Source: Cryptomeria japonica (taxonomy: Eukaryota; Streptophyta; Pinopsida; Cupressales; Cupressaceae). Taken from it: a DNA stretch of 64,000 nucleotides. Position 1 is the stretch's first letter; each line of letters opens with the position of its first letter. The notes beneath the pieces were generated by a model. That model saw only the letters and a program-made list of their open reading frames with translations. It did not search any database and was not told the DNA's origin. This document shows positions 21,359-31,570 of the stretch, one piece after another. The position numbers were made by a program, and so were the translations under genes. The DNA is taken from positions 232,486,733 to 232,550,732 of the forward strand of contig NC_081414.1 of NCBI RefSeq assembly GCF_030272615.1. The letters are read 5' to 3'.

Positions 21359-23905
21359 ATGGTTGAAACCTGTCTTCAAAAATCTAGGAGAGAAACTAAA
21401 GAGGCTCAAGAGTCCGCAAACACGAGTTCTTTTGAGTATGACAATGATATCTTTTTCAATTCTGATCATACTACATTACCTGACATGGATGCCTATAGAA
21501 ACATTCCAAATGTTGAGAACATGGACACTACAAACAACAATGATACACACAATGATGATATGGACAACTTTTTAGTACATTCAGCAGATGTGGAAGAATC
21601 CATTATGGATCCCCATTTCAATCGATTGGTTGAGGAAATAATGAGGAGGGATAGACAATACTTCTTACAAATGATGGCACAAAGTGGAGCCAAGATACCT
21701 CATGATTTTGACATGTCTCAAATAATGGAAAATGGACCTTTGCAACAACCTCACTCCAACATGGATCAAAGGAGGCCTAATAGTGGAGGAAATAGAAGAC
21801 CACATCTTGTGCCTGAATCACCATCATCTTTGTTTCAAAAACCAGAGGTCCCACATACACATGGTCAAGCATATGATACTCACCTTCGTAGACCATTATG
21901 GAAGTCTTATTCAGAGAAATATGCTCAATCACATATCAATGCTAAGGATCAACCACCAAAGCAATTGGATATTCAAAGGCATGCTCAAAATTTGGACATA
22001 AGGAAACCCTATGTCAAATTTGGGGGCAACACATTAGAACATGACATGCTTGTAGAGTATGGTATACATGGACAAAATAGATATTTCGTTCCTCAACATG
22101 AATCTATACCAAGTGGTCCATATATGCAGCATCACTATAGACCTCCTCCATATGAACATGTGTATGATCAATATCATCCATATATGCAACATGCTCCTCC
22201 TCCAATTGGTGCCTCAAACATAGTGTATGGTCCAAGAAGTCGATCTCCACCTAAGAACAATTTTGAGAAACAAATCAGGGACTTACAAAAGAAAATGGAG
22301 GACATAAATACACCGAAGCCAACATACACAATGAGAGACATATGTCCTTATCCATTTGACAAGAGCATTCCAATGCCTCCTTTTCCTACATACTTTGTGA
22401 CACCTAAGTTTGATAAGTATAGAGGAAAAGGGGATCCTAAGGCACACATAAGACAATTTTTCACAGCTTGCATTGAGATAGTAGCAGAAGAGACATATTT
22501 GATGAGATTATTCCCACAGAGCCTAGGTGATCAAGCTATGGAATGGTTCTCCCAACTTCCACCTAGAATTAAGTCATGGGGTGACTTAGCAGAGGCATTT
22601 ATTCAACATTTCTCCTACAATATAGAGACAGACATATCAATCACTACTTTGTGCAACACCAAGCAAAAAGAGGGAGAGTCTTTTGCATCATTTTTACAAA
22701 GATGGAGGAATCTAGCCAACAGATGCTCTTGTGAAATTCCACAAAAACAAATGGTAGAAATGTTCACCCAAAATGTTAACAAAGAGATTGGTTATGACTT
22801 AAGGAAAGCTTGTTTTTCCACCTTCAAGGACGTCATTGAAAAAGGCTTAGCAGCAGAGAAGGTCCTAATTGAACAAGGAGTCATTAAGATATTCAAGGAA
22901 AACAAAGATGACTTTAAAGGAAAAGACAAGCCAAGATTTTGGAATAAAAACAAGAACACAATCAATGATGGTGTTGTTGATGCCAATACAGTGCGACCCA
23001 AATTCATTTTTTCCGGATCAAATCAGGTGAATACTCAAACAACTTCTAAATCACGAAGGAAGTACACTCCATTGGGAGAACCACTTGAGTCAGTTTTCAA
23101 AAAGCTAGTGGCAAACAAGGTAATCACTATTCCAGATTTTCCTCCATATGAACCAAAGGTTAAACCAAATTGGTGGAATGATGATGAATATTGTGAATTT
23201 CATAAGAGCAAGGGTCATAAGACAAGAAATTGTCATCGACTGAAGAACATCATACAAGATCTCATTAATAGAGGTGACATTGAGATTGAAGGACATTCAT
23301 CCAATCAAGAACATGAAATGTTTAAGGAACCATTCCCAAAGCATGACAAGGGAAAAGCTGCAGCCACAGATGACCAAACCAACTATACCAGAGCATCTTA
23401 TAACTATGATTCAACCATCAATCACATCTCGATGGACAATTATGTCTCTACCATTATCATCAAGGATAAAACACTTGAGACTTCTACCCAAAGACCCAAG
23501 ATTGTCCTAAAATGCATCAAATCTTCTTCCGAACCTACCTCTAAATGTAATGTTACAACTCATCGAGGTAAATTTACTTTGCAAGGTGCTCCAGCTAAAA
23601 ACACCACTTCCTCATCAACCAAGCCTGAGTACGATCTTGTAGAACAGTTAGGGAAGACACCCGCACTCATCTCCATCCTTGAGCTTTTACGCATATCCCC
23701 TGCACATAAAGCCATTCTTGACAAAATATTGAGAGACACTTCCGTCCCTACTGATCTGAACGTGGACCAGTTTCAAGCCATGGTGGGATACCTTTCCATT
23801 CCACACTCCCTTACATTCATAGAAGCCGATGACGCCTCTTTATGTCAGCCACATAATGCACCTTTACACATTGAAGCCTTCATACACAAACATCGAATAA
23901 AATGA
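21359..23905 (+). CDS. Gag polyprotein of the nested element (848 aa, intact)
   Basis: Capsid-type protein that would package retroelement RNA. Residues 1-310 are hydrophilic and low-complexity, with a His/Pro/Tyr-rich part (PSGPYMQHHYRPPPYEHVY). MRDICPYPFDKSIPMPPFP at about 325 opens the retrotransposon gag domain (about 340-515): FDKYRGKGDPKAHIRQF, LFPQSLGDQAMEWFSQLPP, SFASFLQRWRNLA. A basic linker follows, then a Cys/His motif YCEFHKSKGHKTRNCHRLK at about 620, and the pre-protease region with LVEQLGKTPALISILELLR. The frame is long and undamaged, unlike everything around it. It ends at a TGA where the related element has an Arg codon just before the protease active site. The ATG at 21359 is the first in frame. 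Confidence 0.8.
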   Translation: MVETCLQKSRRETKEAQESANTSSFEYDNDIFFNSDHTTLPDMDAYRNIPNVENMDTTNNNDTHNDDMDNFLVHSADVEESIMDPHFNRLVEEIMRRDRQYFLQMMAQSGAKIPHDFDMSQIMENGPLQQPHSNMDQRRPNSGGNRRPHLVPESPSSLFQKPEVPHTHGQAYDTHLRRPLWKSYSEKYAQSHINAKDQPPKQLDIQRHAQNLDIRKPYVKFGGNTLEHDMLVEYGIHGQNRYFVPQHESIPSGPYMQHHYRPPPYEHVYDQYHPYMQHAPPPIGASNIVYGPRSRSPPKNNFEKQIRDLQKKMEDINTPKPTYTMRDICPYPFDKSIPMPPFPTYFVTPKFDKYRGKGDPKAHIRQFFTACIEIVAEETYLMRLFPQSLGDQAMEWFSQLPPRIKSWGDLAEAFIQHFSYNIETDISITTLCNTKQKEGESFASFLQRWRNLANRCSCEIPQKQMVEMFTQNVNKEIGYDLRKACFSTFKDVIEKGLAAEKVLIEQGVIKIFKENKDDFKGKDKPRFWNKNKNTINDGVVDANTVRPKFIFSGSNQVNTQTTSKSRRKYTPLGEPLESVFKKLVANKVITIPDFPPYEPKVKPNWWNDDEYCEFHKSKGHKTRNCHRLKNIIQDLINRGDIEIEGHSSNQEHEMFKEPFPKHDKGKAAATDDQTNYTRASYNYDSTINHISMDNYVSTIIIKDKTLETSTQRPKIVLKCIKSSSEPTSKCNVTTHRGKFTLQGAPAKNTTSSSTKPEYDLVEQLGKTPALISILELLRISPAHKAILDKILRDTSVPTDLNVDQFQAMVGYLSIPHSLTFIEADDASLCQPHNAPLHIEAFIHKHRIK

Positions 23906-24466
23906 GTCCTGATAGATGGAGGAGCAGGTCTGACCATTTGTACATTGAGCACTATTAAACAATTGGGATATTCTAATAAAGCTGTGAATTCTACAAATAA
24001 AATTACCATCAAGGCATATGATGATGAAGAGCGTTCATCCAAAGGCACAGTCACCTTACCTCTCAGAGTTGGGCCAGTTACAAAGGATGTGGTTTGTCAA
24101 GTCCTAGACCTTGATCTCACATACAACATATTGTTAGGACGTCCATGGATTCATGAGATGAGCACAGTCCCATCTACATATCACCAATGCATCAAGTTTC
24201 CACACAATGGAGTTGAAGTAACTGTCAAAGCTGACCCAAATCCATTCATATATTGCAACAATCTGCAACCTAGATCAGAAATAACAATCCTAGTCAATCG
24301 AGAAGCTATTCCTTCTTCAACATATGTGGATCCAGAATCATTGAAAGCTTCGACATCAAAACAAGCAGAGATCAAAGAAAAGTTCAAGATTAAAGACCTA
24401 GGATGTGGTGAGTATATCTTCCATGTTGATCAAATCCCACTATCTCCTAAGGTATTCAGTCAATAG
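23906..24466 (+). pseudogene. Retropepsin-like protease domain of the nested element
   Basis: Directly after the TGA, in the same frame as gag. VLIDGGAGLTICTLSTI carries a DGGAG active-site variant of the DSG/DTG triad. It is followed by ITIKAYDDEERSSKG, RVGPVTKDVVCQVLDL, YNILLGRPWIHEM and STYHQCIKF, the full fold of the gag-asp protease seen in Tat elements. This enzyme would cleave the polyprotein. It may be made only by readthrough of the TGA, or the stop may be a simple inactivating mutation. The frame ends at TAG (24464-24466). Confidence 0.75.
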
Positions 24467-24523
24467 GAACATTCTACAAGCTATATACAAGACCAAGGAA
24501 TTGGGTGTGAACCACCTAGTGTT

Positions 24524-25465
24524 GTGGCTACTAAGTCTGAATGCAAATCTCCTCCAGTGGTGCAAGCAACTCTTGATATCAATAATCCTAAGAGTGGATC
24601 CAACAAAGAATCTATTGAGTGTATCGCCAGCCCTCTTGAGAACTCACATAGCTTTACCATTTCATCCACTTATTCTATTTCCACTCCACTTGCAGACTTG
24701 GATCAACAAGAATTACAAAAGCCCTTACTCATTGGGGATCAAAAATCAAGCTATGAAAAGAAAAATATAAAAGTCAAAAATAAAGAAAAGTCCTTTAGTC
24801 CAAATCAAAATAAAAAGCTATTGGACTTTGCAAAAATCAAAGTCAAGGATAAAAATCCTATGAACAAAAAAGAGCAAGAGATGATCTCCCCTAATACCAA
24901 AATAACTGGGGGCAAAAGTTCTAAAATTTCAAGTCAAAAAGCATACTTGTTGATCCTAAGTCTCCATCATGCTATCCTACTTTCACTTCTTTTCACAATC
25001 ATGAGCCTTCATCACTCATCCACTTGTTTCACACATCCACTCCTTTCTGGTGATACATCATGGACCTTTAATGGAGCTTCCTCGAAGGACTTTGTTATCA
25101 AGGATGCCCAAACTTCTTCAGGTGACACACATACAGGCCTGTGTAGTCCACACATTAGTAATTCTATCTCAGTTCCTTTATCAAGGAAGACAGTCACTCG
25201 AGCTACACATCATTCAGTCAAGGAACAATGCAGCTACAATCACAAAGTCAAGCCTTGCACATTTGAGGTAGGTGATTTGGTTCTCAAAGAAAACCCCAAA
25301 AATCAGCAAGACAGAGAGAAGAAGGGCAAGTTCGAACCAAACTGGCTTGGTCCTTACATCATTACAACAACATATGGATCTGGGGCATATCAGCTCTCAA
25401 CCACAGAGGGTGAACATTTAGAGGATCCTATCAACAACATGTACCTTCGCAGGTTCTACACATAG
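24524..25465 (+). CDS. Fused remnant: linker, hydrophobic segment and integrase C-terminal tail
   Basis: An open frame of 313 codons after the protease. Residues 1-140 are Ser/Lys-rich and unassigned. KAYLLILSLHHAILLSLLF at about 140-160 is strongly hydrophobic and could span a membrane. DTSWTFNGASS at about 180 recalls the start of the second RNase H of Tat elements. From about 222 the sequence matches the end of the host element's integrase: SYNHKVKPCTFEVGDLVL, then KFEPNWLGPYIITTTYGSG, YQLSTTEGE and NNMYLRRFYT. So about 3 kb of pol has been deleted and the edges joined in an open frame. Whether it is translated is unknown. Its start could be any upstream in-frame codon. Confidence 0.5.
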   Translation: MATKSECKSPPVVQATLDINNPKSGSNKESIECIASPLENSHSFTISSTYSISTPLADLDQQELQKPLLIGDQKSSYEKKNIKVKNKEKSFSPNQNKKLLDFAKIKVKDKNPMNKKEQEMISPNTKITGGKSSKISSQKAYLLILSLHHAILLSLLFTIMSLHHSSTCFTHPLLSGDTSWTFNGASSKDFVIKDAQTSSGDTHTGLCSPHISNSISVPLSRKTVTRATHHSVKEQCSYNHKVKPCTFEVGDLVLKENPKNQQDREKKGKFEPNWLGPYIITTTYGSGAYQLSTTEGEHLEDPINNMYLRRFYT

Positions 25466-27214
25466 CTCTTCAGAATATCCTAATTCAAAAATACAAAAAA
25501 ATACAAAAATACAAAAATACAAAAAAATAAAATTATAAAACAAAAAAATCGTTACTTGGTGAAAACCTAACAAATAGGCACCTTGTGACCAAAAAAAAAA
25601 AAAACATTGAAAAATCGAAAAAAGTAAAGAGAAATAATTTCGTCCAATGGTGAAAACCACTTCAGTGGCGCTTTGGGAAAGTACCATGGTGAAAATTGGG
25701 TCACCAGCGCCATGCATAGAGACATTGCTCCTCCCTCCTTCAGGATTCCATCTCATACTTTCACTTTGCACACACCCACAACCTATTCGTTCATAATAAA
25801 CTTACCCATTCCCATCATGGTTTGTTATTGATCTACCCAAGATTGGTTAGCCATTCATAATAAACCTCCCTTTTCACCTCCCTTTTCATCCATAATAAAT
25901 TAGATCCTATCTGTGGCTAAGGCAAATCCTACATCTAGTGATGGGTGTGGAACTGAGAACATCACATGTTTCGAGGAGTACAGTTTCTCCCAGCTTCCTT
26001 CAGTCTATCCGCGCACAATTCACAATAAAGCAACATTTGCATCACAGATCCACAATAAAGTTTCATCTTCTCCACAATAAAGTATCAGTTTCATGGATTC
26101 AGTCAATTTCAGATGAGACACAACAACAACAATGGGCTTCAACAAATCAAATCTTTCAACAAACTTAGACAACATATGGTTCAGTGCTATCTATCCTTTC
26201 TGTGAAAGTAAACATTGTGACCATAATAAAATAAGACTTATACAAGTGACAAGAGACACTAAATTTGAGGACTACAGTGGATGTTGGTGTCGAGTCTTGG
26301 TTTTCTTTTGATTTTATCTTTTGGTGACATATATTTTAGCTTTTCCCGGATGTCTCTGACTAGAGATTTTATCTCTAGGATGTCTTTGACTAGAAAGGCA
26401 AGGATGGGGTATCGTCACCTATTTGTATTTGCTGTCTGTGGATTGTCTCTTAGTAATGCTATGACTTGTCCAAGGATATGAGGACACTGTGAGTCTAGTG
26501 TGAGTTGGGGCATTCCTTGTTTGTGACTGTCTTATCTCCATGCAAACAGGTACAATGACTTTCTGGGTCAAACATATGCCTTTATTGTCATAACCTACTT
26601 GCCATAATAAATCTCAATGATGATAACGCACAAGAAGCTCTTTCACTTTCATATCTTCTATCTTCCATCCCCCTTTCTTGATTGACTTTCATTGTCCTTC
26701 TTGAGTCCGTGTAGCCTGCTATCACATGACTGAGTATAATGACATACCAAAAACATTTGCATTTCATGTAGTTGCACTTGCATTACCACATATAAGCATT
26801 TCATACATACATACATATAGATATCACAACTGCATCACATCTTGCACACAACACCTGTTAGCACAATTTACATTTGCATTATCATATTCATCTGCATTAC
26901 ATACATTCACATTTGCATCATGCATACACATATAAAACATAAAAGAACAAAAAAAAATATATTGCATTGCATCATATACATATTTGCATCCATATCATAA
27001 GCATCACATAGAAACATACATCACATAGGTACGCATGCATATAGCTGTCGCAAAGATGAATCATTTCATATATATATAAAGTGTCATGATATAATGATGT
27101 CAAAATCATATGGCTACAATCACCCGCAGGTGTCTACATCATCATACAAAAATGGTACAATACTGATACATAGGGAGCCCTCTACGGCTATGATGAATTC
27201 CCTCCAAACCAAGT
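25466..27214 (+). other. 3' non-coding region of the nested element with an AATAAA cluster
   Basis: No gene seen. 25487-25530 is an AAAATAC repeat. GGTGAAAA blocks occur at 25558, 25648 and 25690. Between 25794 and 26610 the word CAYAATAAA appears at least eight times, each containing a poly(A)-signal hexamer. 26740-27080 is A+T-rich with ACATACATACATATAG simple sequence. The expected first 555 bp of the 3' LTR are missing from here. Confidence 0.6.
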
Positions 27215-27434
27215 AAATATATCAAGCAAGATCAATGGAGATAGGAAGAATGGAGATCCAAACCCTATTGGACATGTGATGGTATAATCTTTGTGATTTC
27301 ATTTGATTTACATTGTCTTAGGTAATATTCATATGTTATGGTGGATCTTTGTTGTTGTTAGGCTAGGGTTTTGTGGTTGAATTCATTTAGCCTTTCAATA
27401 TCGTTATTATTGTTATCCATTTTCACCATAAACA
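27215..27434 (+). repeat. 3' LTR remnant of the nested element
   Basis: 220 bp matching 18577-18796 with 5 substitutions. The first 555 bp of the LTR are absent, yet the CCATAAACA end and the target-site duplication are intact. Confidence 0.85.
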
Positions 27435-27439
27435 ATTAC

Positions 27440-28059
27440 AGCATAGAGGGAGAGGTGGGCAGCCTTTGCGGCTATCTCAGGGACCTTTGATGCAGGGAGG
27501 CATGAGATTAGATGGTAGGGATGCACGTGAGGGACAGGTACCTATGGATACATGGGAGGGAGCCACTGGAGAGGCACCTATGGATATGGGGGAGGGAACT
27601 ACAGGTGGAGATCTGTGGGACCATATGATACTATTTTTGCAAGCTCGACTAGAGGATATGGAGGCAGAGGTGGCTGCTAGAGATGTGCAGCTGTTTGCAC
27701 GAGAGTCAGAGCTGATGGTAGTGCTACGGGAGAGAGATCAGGCCGTGGAGAGATTTGCGGCGTTGCAAGAGAGAGTACGGGTGGGAGCAGGAGTAGGAGT
27801 ACATGGTCCTACTGGGGATGTGATGAGGGAGATGCGACGAGCATAGGAGGAGATAGATTATTGGCGGGGGTTATATGAGCAGGTGGTGCTAGCTAGTCAG
27901 CGAGCACTTAGCTATTCACAGATCCAGTGGGCGAGATTAAAGCGGTCTCAGAGGATGCAGAGCAGTGGTGGTGTGATGGGTCCTCCACGGAGAGATAGAT
28001 CAGGTGATGCGGGGGCTAGTGGGGGAGTAGGTGGTGATGGTGGTGCACCATCCGGTTAG
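27440..28059 (+). pseudogene. Antisense PMD gene, 3' part
   Basis: The second half of the interrupted PMD gene. After the target-site duplication it reads QHRGRGGQPLRLSQGPLMQ, a Gly/Met-rich linker, then a coiled coil: LQARLEDMEAEVAARDVQL, ESELMVVLRERDQAVERF, AALQERVRV. After one TAG at 27844 it continues with EEIDYWRGLYEQVVLASQR and ends in a Gly-rich tail at TAG 28057-28059. It joins the Gly/Arg-rich end of the 5' part across the nested element, possibly with a one-base frame change. Together the parts would encode about 670 residues: PMD, basic Gly-rich linker, coiled coil. This tail resembles those of transposon-borne PMD proteins. Confidence 0.7.
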
Positions 28060-30469
28060 AGTGGCATCTGAGAGAGCATTTTGTATGCATTTACATTGTC
28101 ATTTTGGACTGTGTCTTGGATGGCTCTTGGTAGCCGATATTTTGGACTTCATTGTACTCTGATACATGAATGTTTTTGTTGATATGATATGATATATGAG
28201 GAGATCCCATATTTTATGATGATATGTATGGATGCTTATGCAGGATGATGATCTTATGATTTTGCTTAGATGGATACTTGTACTTGCTATATGGATGTGT
28301 TGATGAGATGATTTATTTATGCATGTTTCATGATTATTTATTCCTACATGATGTCTACATGCATGTTTTATGAATGGGATGCTAATATGTGGATATAGGT
28401 TTATATATGTGCATGATGTGTTGGTGAAATTCTTTATGTATGTAATGCCATGATGCTGATATATGCATATTTAAATGATGATTATGATGTTATAGATAGT
28501 ATCTTGTACTTTATGTTGATACAATGATGAGATAATGATATGCAATGATGTTAATGTAATGTGTTGAATGAATGATTTATTTATGTAAATGCATCTAGAT
28601 GGTTTTTAGATGAATGTAATATGGATAAACAAATGTAAAGTACAAATGTTTAAATGATGATTTCTAAATGAATGCATATGTATAATGTATGAGCCAATGT
28701 TGAGACAAATGGTTTTGTTATGATTCTAAATGGCAAAAAATATGATGAAGTGAAATGATAATGCAACTCATGGGTAACGAATAACTGCACCTTAATGCAA
28801 TTAAAAGGATAATGAATGCATTTTAATGAATCTTAAATGGTACTGAATGCATCTATAATGGTTAATCATGGTAGTAAATGCAAGCAAAGGCAATTTTATC
28901 ATATAAATGAATCTAAATGTCATGATTATGCAATGATGAAATGATATAATGATACTAATGTAAGTAAATGAGAATGAACTATATGTATAAAATGTAACTA
29001 AATGATATTAAATGCACACTAATGAAGATTTAAGATTTTAATAAACCTACATGCAAGTAAATGATAATGAACTAGGCTTATGCAAATGCAACTAAATGTA
29101 ATGTAATGATGATGTGATTATGATAGATGATTGCAAGGTTGTTTTAACTTTTGCATGATGCACTGATGATGTATCAAAGTACTGTGTCGTGATTGTATCC
29201 AAGACCGACTCAATTTTCATATAACTCCTCATATTAATCTTGTTCACACTTGCATACAAAACCATGCATATGAATAAGGAATGAGTAAATTGATGGGTGA
29301 TATGCAAGGAAATTCAATATAAACAGATGATATGGAATGACGATCCATAGTGCTTTTATTTTCATCATTGAGCATGATAATATCGAACTTGGATGAGGCA
29401 GCAGGAACCAAGGATGGAGCATGGTAACTACAAACAAACAACATAAATAAAGAATACATAATATGGACCCTCGATAATGGTTCATGCTCATATGGTCGAG
29501 ATATACACTGTAGTCAGCAAGCCATAGTGATCCATAACTGTATTTTGCATATGATCATGTAGGTTAGTGAACTTCCCACGTAGACACCATTAGTACATGC
29601 CCCAAAATTTCATCGAAATAATTCACAGAAGACATACACACAATGCTTAGGAACCATCCCGGTCACTCTAATCACTTGTGGATAACCCGGAGTAGCGTAG
29701 GAACCTGATATAAATGAATAAATAACCTATAAATCTAACCAAGTATTTGATAGCTTAAACATAATTTTCTTGTCAAAGAAAAATGTTATCATGTCTTTGT
29801 TTTGGGTAAGGAAGGATGCATCATTGCTAAGACAATTTGTGTGTCGATTGTTGATTGTTTGGTTGATCGGATAAGTGGTCATCGTTTGATTATTTCACAA
29901 TGTTTATTTGGTATCTGCTTTGAAAAACATATGTACAAGGTGTTGCCATGTTTTTGTTTGTTTGATGTTTTTTGGATTTTGTGAGATAGTTTTCTAATGT
30001 TTTTGGTATTTTGATGATTGTTTGAATGTTTTTGGAGTTTTGTGAGACAATTTTGAATTAAGAACTCAATGAATCATAAGTAATGTAGAATCCACTTCCA
30101 TCAACTAGATTAAGGGCATTGCCCCCAGTTTAGACATGACTATGAAAAAGTGGGATGCAAGACGCATGAAATACTATCCTTGATTGCAGATCAATAACAA
30201 GCCATGGTTTGGACAAATGGATGAATGGATGAAATGAATGTGATCATAACAAGTCTGAAAGACAATGGAGCCATAGCCATTATGAGTGGCGCATGTTTGC
30301 CAGGTTTTCACCATCGTACTTACCCAAGGTGCCACTGGAGTGGTTGTTCACTATTTGGATGCATGATTTATCTTTACTATTTTGATATTTTTGTATTTTC
30401 TTCAGGACATTTATCTGAATGTTTTTGGTGTTTTTCCGGTATGTATGGGAGTATGATGCTTTGTGCAGC
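28060..30469. other. Spacer between PMD gene and pol of the Tat-like element
   Basis: No gene seen. 28060-28200 is a likely 3' UTR of the PMD gene. 28200-29120 is a degenerate simple sequence dominated by ATGATG, AAATGAATG and TAATGATA words. 29500-30100 is ordinary A+T-rich sequence. The small frames at 29802 and 30225 have no recognisable features. Confidence 0.65.
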
Positions 30470-31570
30470 TTATGTATAAAACCTTTTGAGGTGCATGTTG
30501 TTGATCGGATCTGCTAGCGGTTCTCCTTCTGAAGTAGCCAACTGATATGACCCGAACCCAAATACATCAGTGATAACATATGGACCCAACCAGTTTGATT
30601 CAAACTTTTCTTGATGTTCTTTGTTTGGTTGGTTACGAGGATTCTCTTGAAGAACAAGATCACCTACCTCAAATGTGCGAGGTCTAACTCGATGATTATA
30701 GCTTCTGCTCATGCGCTGCTGATAGGCTTTGAGGTGATTATATGCAGTTTGTCATTTCTCATCAAGTAGCTCTAAATCTTGGAGACGCGAGACTCTATAT
30801 GCTTCATCATCTATGAGATTATGCAAGGAAACTCGTAGAGATGGTATCTCAACCTCAATAGTAAGGATGGCTTATGCTCCATAGACCAGTGAGTAGGGAG
30901 TTGCGCTTGTAGGGGTTTGAATGCTAGTTCGATATGCCCATAGTGTTGGATTCAATTGAACATGCCAATCATGACCAACATCATTGACTGTTTTGTTGAG
31001 GATTCTTAATATGCTTTTGTTTGATGCTTCAGCCTGACCATTTCCTTGTGGGTAATAGGGAGTGGAAAAGTGGTGTTGGATATGAAACTTCTCGCAGAGC
31101 TCATGGACATCTTGATTTTTGAAAGGAAGAACGTTATCTGTGATGATGGACATGGGTACACCATACCGACAGATGATGTAATTAAGGATGAATGAGGCGA
31201 TCTATTTGCCAGTGACTTGGGTAAGTGGAACAACTTCGATCCACTTGGTGAAGTATTAAGTGGCGGTAATGATGAACTTGTGGCTGTTAGATGAAGATGG
31301 ATGGATTTTACCCACAAGGTCAAGGCCCCATTGACAAAAAAGGCCATGGTGTTGTGATTGGTTGCAATTCCTATGCTGGTGCATGTATTAGGTCTCCATG
31401 AACTTGGCATTTCTTACACTTTCTGACAAAGTAGTAGGAGTCTTTTTCCATGGATGGCCAATAATATCCAGTGCGCATGAGTTTCTTGGCTAGGGACGAA
31501 CCGCTTGCATGAGTTCCACAAATTCATTCATATACCTCTTCTAAGGCCTTTGTTATCTCATCCTGTTCTA
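30470..31570 (-). pseudogene. Integrase of the Tat-like element
   Basis: Inserts the cDNA into the genome. On the minus strand a zinc-binding region (CKKCQ...HAPA, about 31420-31370) leads to WGLDLVGKIHPSSSNSHKF and TKWIEVVPL. Next come the core motifs SIITDN (catalytic Asp, about 31145) and FSTPYYPQGNGQAEASNK (catalytic Glu, about 31040), then LWAYRTSIQTPT. After a gap the C-terminal part (30712-30470) shows RPRTFEVGDLVLQENPRN, NWLGPYVITDVFG and NNMHLKRFYT. Stops near 31375, 31255, 31200 and 30750 show decay. The tail is nearly the same as the one kept in the nested element. Confidence 0.8.

Larger units (their letters stand above)
18022..27434 (+). mobile_element. Nested non-autonomous gag-protease LTR retrotransposon
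   Basis: A 9.4-kb LTR element on the plus strand with TSD ATTAC. It has a complete 5' LTR (18022-18796), a primer-binding site, a long leader with a 305-bp tandem repeat, an intact 848-codon gag, a protease fragment, and then a jump to the last part of integrase. Reverse transcriptase, most of RNase H and the integrase core are missing, so it could move only with proteins from another element. The gag and protease are Tat-like and close to those of the host element. The LTR start TGTAGACATCCAAAATTGTCC resembles the host's TGTAGTCACATAAATCTGTCC. The 3' LTR keeps only its last 220 bp. It interrupts the PMD gene. Confidence 0.8.

Noticed and set aside
16008-28059. PMD sequence as an ordinary host gene (MAIN/MAIL-like)
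   Set aside because: It lies inside the boundaries and TSD of the LTR element, has many stops, and its tail is the transposon-borne type; a host gene is unlikely.
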